From the NCBI GenBank assembly GCA_019419585.1, contig DXZQ01000010.1, positions 1-64,000 on the forward strand: DNA of 64,000 nucleotides, given 5' to 3'. The stretch is from Collinsella sp. (GTDB taxonomy: Bacteria > Actinomycetota > Coriobacteriia > Coriobacteriales > Coriobacteriaceae). The stretch's first letter is position 1. The number at the start of each line of letters is the position of its first letter. The notes below the pieces were generated by a model that did not search any database, was not told where the DNA came from, and worked only from the letters and a program-made list of their open reading frames with translations. This document shows positions 1 to 7,920 of this stretch, in pieces. A program made the position numbers and the translations under genes.

Positions 1-523
1 CGTCGGGCGAGAGTGTGCCAATTCGCCCGGTGTAGGGATGCCTTCCCGCCTCTACGATATCGCGGCAGGTGAGGAGTTCGGTTCGGGGGCGATCTGTCAG
101 CATAACGGCAAGGTTCCTTGCGAACTCCGCCATCTTCCATCGGGAAATCTCCCGCCCGTCGAGCTCGACCGCGCCGGCAAGCGGTGCCAGATGGCGTGTG
201 ATGGTTTTCAAGATGGTCGACTTGCCCGAGCCGTTCGGCCCGATGAGCGCCACGACGTCGCCCGCGCGAACCTCCAGATCGACGCCTTCGACTACGACCT
301 TCTTGTCGTAACCCGCTGACAGGTCGCTTATGCGGAAAAGCGGCGCTCCGTCAGCCTGCGTTTCGACCGGGGTTTCGAGGTTCGGCTCCGCTCGGAAGAG
401 GCGTTCCGCGCGCAGTTCCGCACGAGCCGAAAGTGCCTTCTGGCGCTTTCGTGCGAGCTCAGGACTGTCTAAGCATGGAATGTCCCCTCCGAGCGTTTTG
501 GGCTTCGGCACGAATTCCCCCAT
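1..523 (-). CDS. ABC transporter ATP-binding protein, FecE/BtuD type (3' end outside window)
   Basis: This is the ATPase of a corrinoid/siderophore-type importer. Reading the minus strand from an ATG at 523 gives a protein whose Walker A motif GPNGSGKST lies near residue 90, followed by a TDRPRTELLTCRDIV stretch typical of FecE/FepC/BtuD ATPases. The Walker B and signature motifs lie beyond the window edge. The ATG directly abuts the permease stop codon (TAG then ATG), so the two genes are translationally linked. The first 60 or so residues are charged and Arg/Ala-rich, longer than usual before the ABC domain, so a later start is possible. The last gene of the riboswitch-led transport operon within the window. 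Confidence 0.88.
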   Translation of the reverse strand, partial: MGEFVPKPKTLGGDIPCLDSPELARKRQKALSARAELRAERLFRAEPNLETPVETQADGAPLFRISDLSAGYDKKVVVEGVDLEVRAGDVVALIGPNGSGKSTILKTITRHLAPLAGAVELDGREISRWKMAEFARNLAVMLTDRPRTELLTCRDIVEAGRHPYTGRIGTLSPD

Positions 524-1564
524 CTACCTCACCCGCTTCTTCAACATGAGCGCGATAACCACCGGAGCGCCGAAGATGGCGGTGACGGCGCTGATGGAAA
601 GCTCGACGGGAGAGAACAGCGTGCGCGCGATCAAATCGCAGCCCGCGCAGAAGATGGCGCCTCCCAAGAAGCACGCAGGAATCACGCGGATGGGCTTCGA
701 CGACTTTAGCGCCGACTTCACGAGATGCGGAACCGCGATGCCTACGAACGACACCGGACCAGCGAACGCGGTCACGCAGGCGGAGAGCATGCTCGCTAGA
801 AGGACGAGCACCACGCGGAAGCGTTCGACGTTCACGCCGACGCTTTTCGCGTAGGCTTCTCCCAGCTGGAAGGCGGAAAGGGGCTTCGATATCGCGAATA
901 CGCATGCGCTCACGGTGATCACCACGACCGCGATGACCGCGATTTCGTCCCAGCTCGAACCCGAGAAGCTACCCAAAGACCAGTTGTGCAGGTTCACGAT
1001 AGACTGGTCGTCGGCGAAGGCGATGAGGAAGTTCGTCGCCGCCGAGCAGATGTATCCCACCATGACGCCCGCCACGATGAGCATGGCCATGGAACTTATG
1101 CGCCGTGCGATGAGGAGCACGAAGCCGATGGTGATAAGCGAGCCCAGAAACGCTGCGGCCACCATGGCCGGCGAGGACATGGCCTGGTTCGCGCCTAGAA
1201 GTACGATCATCGTAAGCGCGACGACGAACTTTGCGCCCGAGGAGACGCCCAAGATGAACGGGTCGGCGATGGGGTTGTTGAAAAACGTCTGCAGCAGGAA
1301 CCCGGAAAGCGAAAGTGCCCCGCCGAGAAGCACGGCTGAAAGCACGCGCGGCAGGCGAATCTCCCAGATGACCTGGCTTTCCATGGAATTGGCCGCGCCG
1401 TCCGAAAGGATGCCGGGGATGTGGTCTGCGGGCACGAGCACGCTCCCGATGCACAGGTTGGCCCCGACGAGCACGATGAGGGCAACAGCGAGCAGCGCCG
1501 TCACGACGCGACACCGCGCGGCGCGCCCCGATTCGTCGTATGCCATGGAAAGCCGGCTTCTCAT
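524..1564 (-). CDS. FecCD-family ABC transporter permease
   Basis: Membrane permease of a vitamin B12/haem/siderophore-class importer, expected to form a homodimer with the downstream ATPase. The 346-residue length and the strongly hydrophobic segments fit the multi-helix FecCD/BtuC fold. Family-typical stretches include RLPRVLSAVLLGGALSLSGF (about 70-90) and GPVSFVGIAVPHLVK (about 270). It starts 4 bases after the substrate-binding protein stop and ends against the ATPase start. A second ATG six codons inside is an alternative start. The substrate cannot be read from the permease; the upstream cobalamin riboswitch favours a corrinoid or cobalt-related compound. Confidence 0.9.
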   Translation of the reverse strand: MRSRLSMAYDESGRAARCRVVTALLAVALIVLVGANLCIGSVLVPADHIPGILSDGAANSMESQVIWEIRLPRVLSAVLLGGALSLSGFLLQTFFNNPIADPFILGVSSGAKFVVALTMIVLLGANQAMSSPAMVAAAFLGSLITIGFVLLIARRISSMAMLIVAGVMVGYICSAATNFLIAFADDQSIVNLHNWSLGSFSGSSWDEIAVIAVVVITVSACVFAISKPLSAFQLGEAYAKSVGVNVERFRVVLVLLASMLSACVTAFAGPVSFVGIAVPHLVKSALKSSKPIRVIPACFLGGAIFCAGCDLIARTLFSPVELSISAVTAIFGAPVVIALMLKKRVR

Positions 1565-1568
1565 GGCG

Positions 1569-3140
1569 CTAACCGAGCTTCCTCAGATAATGGAAGTCGC
1601 TCGCGTCATCGCCGGTGAACGCCCCGTGCAGCTCGTCGATAATGTCGGCTGTAGAAGTCATCTGCTGGTACATGTCGGCGCTTGTGACCCAGACGTTGCC
1701 GTTCTTCACGGCTTTGAACTGCGACAATAGCGCGTTTTTGCCTACGAAGTCGTTCAAGGTGGCAACCGATTCGTCGATGGTGCCGTTGTAGACGATGATG
1801 TCGGCATCCTTCGCCGTCGCGTAGAAGCGCTCCATTTCGAGCGTTACTGACGAACCTGACGTCGACGCCGTCTGCGCGTCATCGAGCGCATAGCTGCCGC
1901 CTGCAAGCTCGATCATCTGCGCCACGTAGTCGCCCGCCCGCCGCGTGACGGCGGCCCCGTTCGAGTTAATGTAGAAATACGCCACGGTTTTACCTGACGA
2001 CGCGAGCCCCGACGTTTGCTCGACGCGGGCCTTCTGCTCGTTGAACAGGTGCGCGGCCTCGTCTTCCTTGTCGAAAAGGACGCCGAAAAGCTTAATCCAC
2101 TCGACGCGCCCGAGTGCTTCGGGCTCGCTCGACGACTGTTCGGTGAGCACGACGAGCCCGAGCTTCTGCAGCTTTTCCTTCACATCGGGCGTGTGGTTGA
2201 TCATGGTGTTCTCGATGGCGAGCGTGCAGCCCGAGGCCGATATTCGCTCGTAGTCGGGCGCGCTGTACTTGCCGCCGTAGGCGATCGCCCCACTTTCGAG
2301 CGCGCTTTTGAAGCCTGCGACCGAGCAATCGTCGGCCTTCGTGCCCGACATTAAGATATTGTCGTTCGCATCGAGCGCGTCGACCAGGCACATCGTCGCC
2401 GACGACACGAGGTACACCTTGTCGGCGGGGCGCCTTATGACCGCGATGTCGGAGCTCAACCCGTCAGGTACCTTCGCATCTTGCGGCACCACGAGGAAAC
2501 GCTCCCCATTCGAAACGCAGATAAGCCGCAGACCGCCTTCGAACTCGTCGACAGTGAAGTGCTCGGCGTATTCAAGCTGAAGCGCCCCCGTCGGCTCCCA
2601 GCCGCAGCCCAAATCGGCGTTGTGGAAGTCGGCCGCGGCGCCTGAAGCCGTTCCCGCAGGGGAGCCGCCGCTTGCATCGTCGCCCGATTTCTCCTTCATG
2701 GTGGATGAGTCGAAGTAGAGCGTGTAGTCGATGGTATGCGGCGTCGACATGGCGACGGTCTCGGCCGACACGGCGATGTCCTCGTCGAGCGTGACGGGTA
2801 TCTCGAACGTGGAGTTGCCGCCGTCGTTTACGGGCGCGTAGTCCACGCCGTAGACGGTCATCTTGTCGTAGTTCGAACTCGACCAGGTGATGGTCGCGGT
2901 GTAGGTGTCGCCATCCTTCACAATTGTGGTGGGTGAGGCGATGCTTGCGCGCCCTGACCCGCCGGAAAGCGAGACGCTCACAGTGTATTCCTGAGAGCCC
3001 GCCGTGCCACCGGTCGCGTTCGGGCTCGCGCTGCACCCCGCGAAGGGAAGCGCGAGCAGTGCGACGAGAACGCAGGCGATCGCGCGCGCCGCGATGCTGC
3101 GGCGCTTCCTGCTTTCCCCCTTGGGAAGAATCGACCGCAT
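1569..3140 (-). CDS. Substrate-binding lipoprotein with an N-terminal NEAT-like domain
   Basis: Extracellular binding component of the adjacent ABC importer. The N-terminus is a lipoprotein signal ending in FAGC (Cys about residue 36). Residues of about 49-148 form a beta-rich domain (ATITWSSSNYDKMTVYG, then VAMSTPHTIDYTLYFD) that resembles iron-transport-associated/NEAT-like modules. Residues from about 200 to the end look like a TroA/BtuF-type binding fold (AVIRRPADKVYLVSSATM, VLTEQSSSEPEALGRVEWI). At 523 residues it is longer than a plain BtuF because of the extra domain. It starts 4 bases after the stop of the upstream small lipoprotein, which shares a similar domain. Corrinoid, haem or cobalt-tetrapyrrole are all possible ligands. 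Confidence 0.8.
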   Translation of the reverse strand: MRSILPKGESRKRRSIAARAIACVLVALLALPFAGCSASPNATGGTAGSQEYTVSVSLSGGSGRASIASPTTIVKDGDTYTATITWSSSNYDKMTVYGVDYAPVNDGGNSTFEIPVTLDEDIAVSAETVAMSTPHTIDYTLYFDSSTMKEKSGDDASGGSPAGTASGAAADFHNADLGCGWEPTGALQLEYAEHFTVDEFEGGLRLICVSNGERFLVVPQDAKVPDGLSSDIAVIRRPADKVYLVSSATMCLVDALDANDNILMSGTKADDCSVAGFKSALESGAIAYGGKYSAPDYERISASGCTLAIENTMINHTPDVKEKLQKLGLVVLTEQSSSEPEALGRVEWIKLFGVLFDKEDEAAHLFNEQKARVEQTSGLASSGKTVAYFYINSNGAAVTRRAGDYVAQMIELAGGSYALDDAQTASTSGSSVTLEMERFYATAKDADIIVYNGTIDESVATLNDFVGKNALLSQFKAVKNGNVWVTSADMYQQMTSTADIIDELHGAFTGDDASDFHYLRKLG

Positions 3141-3144
3141 GGCG

Positions 3145-3678
3145 TTACTTCAGCGCGTCGGCGCGCAGATCGACGCCGGCGGATTCGAACACGAGCGTGC
3201 GGTCGTACCACTGCCCTTTTCTAATGCTCCACGCGGCGCAGGCGGTGTCCTCGTCGAGCGCATCAACGGGCACGTCGTAGGTGTACTTGCCTTCCGCGTT
3301 TTCCACATAGGGGATGAAGTCGGCCTCGCTCGCGGCGGCAGCCTCGTCGCCCGTGCCCATGAAGAGCTTGCCGTAGCCCGTGCCGGAAAGCGTCATCACG
3401 CAGTGCATGGAGCCGTTTTCCACGATGAGCTGGGCGTCCACAATCCTGAACATGTTCGAGCTGGAATCTACGGTGATCGGATAGGTGCCGTCGGCCACCT
3501 TGTCGGCGGTGATGGGGGCAGCGCTTGCGCCCTCGGTTGCATCGGCCGCCTGCTCGGTCTTTTCCTGGGAATCGGTATTGCTTGCCTTTGCGCCGTCGCT
3601 TGAATTTCCGGCGCAGCCGGCGAGCGAGAATGCGAGAAGCGCCGCCGACAGGGCGAAGACGAGGGTTTTCTTCAACAT
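3145..3678 (-). CDS. Small surface lipoprotein with a single NEAT-like domain
   Basis: A 177-residue lipoprotein. The ATG at 3678 was chosen because it begins MLKKTLVFALSAALLAFSLA followed by a GC lipobox, with an AGGA-like ribosome site upstream; longer readings would add an unrelated Arg-rich N-terminus. After a Ser/Ala/Glu-rich linker, residues of about 60-170 (DGTYPITVDSSSNMFRIVDA, VMTLSGTGYGKLFMGTG) resemble the domain at the front of the downstream binding protein and NEAT-like iron-transport-associated domains. It probably hands a tetrapyrrole-like ligand to the importer; this is inference from domain and operon position. The exact family was not verified. Confidence 0.7.
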   Translation of the reverse strand: MLKKTLVFALSAALLAFSLAGCAGNSSDGAKASNTDSQEKTEQAADATEGASAAPITADKVADGTYPITVDSSSNMFRIVDAQLIVENGSMHCVMTLSGTGYGKLFMGTGDEAAAASEADFIPYVENAEGKYTYDVPVDALDEDTACAAWSIRKGQWYDRTLVFESAGVDLRADALK

Positions 3679-3740
3679 GGAGGGATTCCTTTCAATCGCT
3701 TCTACCGCCCGCGCCGTGCGGTGGGCGGGCGGGATGCGAA

Positions 3741-3787
3741 TGCAACGGGCATGCGCCGTCGGTCGGGGAAGGCGCATGCCCGTTGCA
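3741..3787. repeat. Perfect 17-bp inverted repeat between cbiK-like gene and lipoprotein gene
   Basis: Arms at 3741-3757 and 3771-3787 (TGCAACGGGCATGCGCC and its exact complement) are separated by 13 bases. It lies in the 144-bp gap inside the minus-strand operon. No T-run follows on the minus strand, so it is more likely an mRNA-stabilising or partial-termination hairpin that uncouples the expression of the chelatase from the transporter genes than a full terminator. Confidence 0.65.
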
Positions 3788-3822
3788 CGGGGACGCGACC
3801 GGCGCCCCCGTGCGCGGCGAGT

Positions 3823-4749
3823 TTACAGCTTGGCGATGGCGTCGGCCACGTGCGAGACGTAGATGTCGTCGACCGCGACGTTCTGTCCCAGACCCTGGAG
3901 CAGGCACGTCACTTCGAAGCCGGCGGCCACGAACTTCGCAGCCCAGCTGTCGGGGTCGGTCTCGTCTGCCATGTCGTTGTTCGCGTGGTCGCCCGCGACC
4001 ACCATGAACGGCGCGAGCACGGCCTTCTTGTACCCTGCGGCGCTCGCAGCGGCGATAACATCCTCGCAGGTCGGTTCAGCCTCGACGGTGCCGACGAAGA
4101 ACTGCGTCAAGCCCTCGTTCTTGAACACTTCCTGCATCTTGGCATAGTCGGCGTTGGAATCGGCTTCGGTGCCGTGGCCCATGAGGCACAGCGCCGTCTT
4201 GCCGTCGTCGAAGGACGCCATGTTCTCCTTAATGGCTGCGGCCACCTTCTTGTAGTCGTCGTCGGAGGTGAGCAGCGGGTCGCCGAGCGAGATCTTGTCG
4301 AACTTGTCGGCGTACTTGTCGAGCTCGTCTTTCACGTCGGCGTATTCCAGGCCAGCCATGAGATGCGTCGGCTGCACGACGATTTCCTTCACGCCGTCTT
4401 CCACGCAGCGGTCGAGCGCCTCGGTCATGTTGTCGATCGTGATGCCGTCGCGCTTCTTCAGCTTGTCGATGATGATCTGCGCGGTGAAGGCGCGGCGGAT
4501 GTCGTAGTCCTGCCAGTACTTCTCGCGGATAGCGTCTTCGATGGCGCCGATGGTGATGTGGCGCGAGTCGTTGTAGCTCGTGCCGAAGCTCGTGACGAGA
4601 ATGACCGGCTTCACGGCCTTCTCCTTTTCGCTCGATTTCTCGGAACTCGCGGAGGTGCTGGAGCAGCCCGCGAGCGCGACTCCGGCGAGCGCGACGGCTC
4701 CGGTTGCTGCGGCGCCCATGAAGCCGCGGCGTGACATCTGGTCGGACAT
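3823..4749 (-). CDS. cbiK: Exported CbiK-type sirohydrochlorin cobaltochelatase (Tat/lipoprotein signal)
   Basis: Class II chelatase of the CbiK family, which inserts Co2+ (or Fe2+) into sirohydrochlorin. The mature part matches the family in length and order: VILVTSFGTSYNDSR near residue 50, VQPTHLMAGLEY (candidate metal His) near 140, LCLMGHGTEADSN near 200 and APFMVVAGDHANNDMA (second His) near 260. The start at 4749 has GAGGAAAGGG upstream. The N-terminus MSDQMSRRGFMGAA holds a twin-Arg motif followed by a lipobox LAGC, so the enzyme should be exported and lipid-anchored, unlike the cytoplasmic Salmonella enzyme but like the periplasmic CbiK of Desulfovibrio vulgaris. First gene of the riboswitch-controlled operon. 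Confidence 0.92.
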   Translation of the reverse strand: MSDQMSRRGFMGAAATGAVALAGVALAGCSSTSASSEKSSEKEKAVKPVILVTSFGTSYNDSRHITIGAIEDAIREKYWQDYDIRRAFTAQIIIDKLKKRDGITIDNMTEALDRCVEDGVKEIVVQPTHLMAGLEYADVKDELDKYADKFDKISLGDPLLTSDDDYKKVAAAIKENMASFDDGKTALCLMGHGTEADSNADYAKMQEVFKNEGLTQFFVGTVEAEPTCEDVIAAASAAGYKKAVLAPFMVVAGDHANNDMADETDPDSWAAKFVAAGFEVTCLLQGLGQNVAVDDIYVSHVADAIAKL

Positions 4750-4914
4750 GGTTTTCCCTTTCCTCGGTTTGCCGGTCCCCCGGCGACAGTTGCTTATCGG
4801 CACAAGCGAAAGAAAAGCGCGCTCGTCCGCAAAGGGATAGCGCGCCCGTTTCTTGCATTCGAAAGGGAAGCGCACTCCTCGGGGTTCACAAGGAGCTAAC
4901 GCCACGGCGATGCC

Positions 4915-5040
4915 GTGAGGAAAAGGCGAAGCAGTCTGGCTTGGGGCGCGAGGCGGTTCGCCCGCGCGTCCTACACAGTAATGTCCCTTGCCCAGGATTC
5001 CCACCTGGTTCCCTCCGCAAGCCAGCGCGGACTATGTGGG
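4915..5040 (-). promoter_or_regulatory. Cobalamin riboswitch upstream of the cbiK/transport operon
   Basis: On the minus strand the sequence reads GGGAACCAGGTGGGAATCC, then a CCTGG, GGGACATTACTGTG core and finally CCAAGCCAGACTGC (about 4932-4945), matching the order of conserved cobalamin (AdoCbl) riboswitch elements: the GGTG/GAA core, the ACTGT element and the B12 box. A short hairpin CACGGC-ATC-GCCGTG follows at 4903-4917. The element lies about 170 bases upstream of the chelatase ATG, so it should repress the uptake/chelatase operon when cobalamin is plentiful. Exact ends were not determined. Confidence 0.87.
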
Positions 5041-5095
5041 CGCCGCGCCGGTCGTTTCCTTTTATTCGATTGTCATATGCTCGTTGCCGAAACTA

Positions 5096-5110
5096 CCACT
5101 ATGATAGTGG
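5096..5110. promoter_or_regulatory. Perfect 15-bp dyad in the divergent B12 intergenic region
   Basis: CCACTATGATAGTGG is a perfect palindrome with a single central base. It lies between the divergent riboswitch-led operon (minus) and the 17-gene cobalamin operon (plus), about 150 bases before the first biosynthetic gene. The form suggests an operator for a dimeric repressor. No regulator gene is visible nearby, so its partner is unknown. Confidence 0.5.
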
Positions 5111-5260
5111 GCGTTTGTGGGCGTGTCAAAGCCAGGGCGGGCGGCATTGCGCCTCCTGCCTACGTATTTGCGCCGATTGCCGCTGCGGGCGCCGTGTCTT
5201 GCCCGCTGCGCGAAGGGCGGCGTAAATGGTTGCGATGAGAAACGGGAAGGGAAGGCTCGG

Positions 5261-6052
5261 ATGATTCATATCGTTGGCGCAGGTTCGGGCGCCGCCGACC
5301 TTATCACGCTGCGCGGGGCGCGTCTTCTGCGCGCGGCCGACGTGGTCGTTTGGGCGGGGAGCCTTGTGAACCCCGAGCTGCTCGCCGAGTGCAAGGAATC
5401 CTGCGTCGTCTACGACAGCGCACACATGACCTTGGAGGAAGTGCTCGACGTGATGTGCGCGGCGGATGCGCGGGGCGAGGAAGTGGTGCGCCTGCACACG
5501 GGCGACCCGTGCCTGTACGGCGCCATCCAGGAGCAGATGGACGCGCTCGACGCGCGCGGCGTGGACTACGAGGTGGTGCCCGGCGTTTCGAGCTTTTGCG
5601 GTGCCGCGGCGGCGCTTCGCCAGGAATACACGCTGCCGGGAATCAGCCAGTCGGTCGTGATCACGCGGCTTTCCGGGCGCACCCCCATGCCCGCGGGCGA
5701 GGGCATGCGCACCATGGCGGAAAGCGGCTCGACTATGGTCATCTTCCTGAGCTCGGGTATGCTCGCCGAGCTTTCCGCCGAGCTTTTGGGCGCGGGCCGC
5801 AGCTCCGACGAGCCGGCGGCGCTCGTGTACAAGGCGACCTGGCCTGAGGAGCGCGTGGTGCGATGCACAGTGGGCACGCTCGCCGATGCGGGCGCGCGAG
5901 AGGGCATCGACCGCACGGCGCTCGTGGTGGTGGGCCGCGTGCTCGGAGCTCGCGGCGGGCTTGCGCACAACGGCGCGCAAGCGGAGTCGTACGAGCGCAG
6001 CAAGCTTTACGACCCTTCGTTTGCCACAGGGTATCGGAAGGCGAGCAGCTAG
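5261..6052 (+). CDS. cbiF: Cobalt-precorrin-4 C11-methyltransferase
   Basis: SAM-dependent tetrapyrrole methyltransferase of the CbiF/CobM branch. The protein opens with IHIVGAGSGAADLITLRGA, the family's N-terminal SAM-binding loop, and has LHTGDPCLYGAIQEQMDAL near 85 and the GVSSFCGAAAAL stretch near 120, all CbiF/CobM-like. The ATG at 5261 (263 residues) was chosen over an earlier in-frame ATG because of the GGGAAGGGAAGG ribosome site just upstream. It is the promoter-proximal gene of the cobalamin operon; the next gene starts 1 base after its stop. Confidence 0.93.
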   Translation: MIHIVGAGSGAADLITLRGARLLRAADVVVWAGSLVNPELLAECKESCVVYDSAHMTLEEVLDVMCAADARGEEVVRLHTGDPCLYGAIQEQMDALDARGVDYEVVPGVSSFCGAAAALRQEYTLPGISQSVVITRLSGRTPMPAGEGMRTMAESGSTMVIFLSSGMLAELSAELLGAGRSSDEPAALVYKATWPEERVVRCTVGTLADAGAREGIDRTALVVVGRVLGARGGLAHNGAQAESYERSKLYDPSFATGYRKASS

Positions 6053-6053
6053 C

Positions 6054-7238
6054 GTGGCCTTCGAGCACTACATATATACCGGGACGACCCGCCTGCGCTG
6101 CGGCTACACCACGGGGAGCTGCGCCGCGCTCGCGGCGAAGGCGGCCTGCGAGATGCTCTTGTCACGAAAGCCCGTCGGCCGCGTGTCGATCGTCACCCCC
6201 GGCGGGCTGCCCGTCGAGGCGAACGTGGTCGACGCATGCATCGGCGAGGGGTGCGCCCAGTGCGCCGTGCGAAAGGACGCAGGCGACGATGCCGATGTGA
6301 CCGACGGCGTGCTCGTGTACGCGCGCGTGGAACATGCGGGGTCGGGCACGGGCGCTGCGGGCAGCAAGGGCGTGCCCGCGCGCGAATCGGAAGTTTCCGT
6401 CGATGGCGGCGTGGGCGTGGGGCGCGTGACGTTGCCCGGGCTCGAGCAGCCGGTGGGGGCGGCCGCCATCAACGCGACGCCGCGCGCGATGATCACTTCG
6501 GCGGTGCGCGAGGTGTGCGCCGCGCACGGCTTTTCTGGAAATATTGCTGTGACGATTTCGGTACCCGAGGGTGTTGCCCTTGCCGAAAAGACTTTCAACC
6601 CGCACCTGGGGATAGAGGACGGCATTTCCATCCTGGGCACGACGGGCATCGTCGAGCCGCGCAGCCTTGCTGCCTTGCGCGACAGCATCGAGCTCGAGAT
6701 CCGGCAGCATGCGGCTATGGGGCGACGCGGAGTCGTGCTTACGCCCGGCAACTACGGCGGGCAGTTCATCTCGGGGCATTTCCACCTAAACGGTGCGCCG
6801 GTGGTCTTCATCTCCAACTTCGTGGGCGATGCGATTGATTGCTGCGTTCGCGAGGGATTTACCAATGTCCTTCTTGTGGGACACATCGGCAAGCTGGTGA
6901 AGGTTGCGGGCGGCATCATGGACACCCATTCGCGTACCGCCGACTGCCGCGCGGAGATTCTGGCCGCCCACGCGGCCTTGGCCGGCGCTGACGCGAAGAC
7001 CGTGCGCGAGATCATGTCGTCGGTCACGACCACGGCGGCGCTCGAGGTAATCGAGGCCGCCGGCGTGGGGGACGCTGCGCGCGCCTCGCTCGCTGCGGCA
7101 ATCGATGACAGGTTGCGCCGCCGCGCGGCGGGCGCATGCGACATCGCCGCGGTCGTGTTCGACGCCGAGCGCCGAGAGCTTTTCCGCACGTCGGGCGCCG
7201 ATGCAGTTATCGGGGAATTGGGGGCTACGTATGAGTAA
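6054..7238 (+). CDS. cbiD: Cobalt-precorrin-5B C1-methyltransferase
   Basis: CbiD methylates C1 during ring contraction in the anaerobic cobalamin pathway. Diagnostic are LRCGYTTGSCAALAAKAA near the N-terminus, NPHLGIEDGISILGTTGIVEP in the middle, and NFVGDAIDCCVREGFTNVLL with the following LVGHIGKLVKVAGG. The GTG at 6054 gives 394 residues, close to the family norm; an upstream in-frame ATG would run inside cbiF and add an Arg-rich shadow. It overlaps the next gene by 8 bases, so translation is coupled. Confidence 0.93.
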   Translation: MAFEHYIYTGTTRLRCGYTTGSCAALAAKAACEMLLSRKPVGRVSIVTPGGLPVEANVVDACIGEGCAQCAVRKDAGDDADVTDGVLVYARVEHAGSGTGAAGSKGVPARESEVSVDGGVGVGRVTLPGLEQPVGAAAINATPRAMITSAVREVCAAHGFSGNIAVTISVPEGVALAEKTFNPHLGIEDGISILGTTGIVEPRSLAALRDSIELEIRQHAAMGRRGVVLTPGNYGGQFISGHFHLNGAPVVFISNFVGDAIDCCVREGFTNVLLVGHIGKLVKVAGGIMDTHSRTADCRAEILAAHAALAGADAKTVREIMSSVTTTAALEVIEAAGVGDAARASLAAAIDDRLRRRAAGACDIAAVVFDAERRELFRTSGADAVIGELGATYE

Positions 7239-7920
7239 AGGCGTGCTGTACGGGGTGGGCACGGGGCCTGGCGACCCCGAGCTGCTCACGATCAAGGCCG
7301 TCCGCACAATCGAATCGTGTCCGGTCATCGCCGCACCGCAGACGGCGGACGGGGCCATGGTCGCGCTCGACATCGTGCGCGGCGCCGTCGACCTTACAGG
7401 CAAGACGGTGATCCCCGTGCGATTCTCGATGACGCGCGACGCCGAGCGCCGCACGGCCGAGCATGCCTCGCTTGTTCGCGAGCTTGTCGTGCACCTGGAT
7501 GCGGTCCGCGACGTCGCGCTGCTGAACCTGGGGGACCCGAGCATCTACGCCACCTTCCAGCGCATAGCGCCCGACGTGCGCGCCTGCGGGTTCGAGGCGC
7601 GCGCCATTCCCGGCGTGCCGAGCTTCTGCGCGGTCGCCGCAGCGCTCGAGCGCGACCTCACGCCCGAGATGTCGTCGCCTCTGCACATCGTGCCCGGCGG
7701 CTACGACGACGTGCGCCGCGCATTCGGCTGGCCGGGGACGAAGGTGGTCATGAAGGCGCGCCGCTCGCTTGCGGACACGAAGCGCATCCTTCGCGAGGAG
7801 GGCGCCTTCGACGGTGCCGAGCTCGTAGAGGACTGTGGGCTTCCTGGCGAGCGCGTGTACCGCTCGCTCGACGATGTGCCCGATCGGGGCAGCTACTTCT
7901 CGACGATGGTGGTGCGCTAG
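7231..7920 (+). CDS. cbiL: Cobalt-precorrin-2 C20-methyltransferase
   Basis: First ring methylation after cobalt insertion. The 229-residue protein begins MSKGVLYGVGTGPGDPELLTIKAV, the typical CbiL/CobI N-terminus, and has LNLGDPSIYATFQRI near 95 and GVPSFCAVAAAL near 125. The ATG at 7231 lies inside the end of cbiD. Its stop (TAG) is followed immediately by the cbiG ATG. Confidence 0.92.
   Translation: MSKGVLYGVGTGPGDPELLTIKAVRTIESCPVIAAPQTADGAMVALDIVRGAVDLTGKTVIPVRFSMTRDAERRTAEHASLVRELVVHLDAVRDVALLNLGDPSIYATFQRIAPDVRACGFEARAIPGVPSFCAVAAALERDLTPEMSSPLHIVPGGYDDVRRAFGWPGTKVVMKARRSLADTKRILREEGAFDGAELVEDCGLPGERVYRSLDDVPDRGSYFSTMVVR

Noticed and set aside
5125..5165. A B12-box-like AAAGCCAGGGCGG on the plus strand before cbiF
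   Set aside because: Only the first half of the box fits; no GGTG/GAA core or ACTGT element precedes it, so a second riboswitch cannot be supported.
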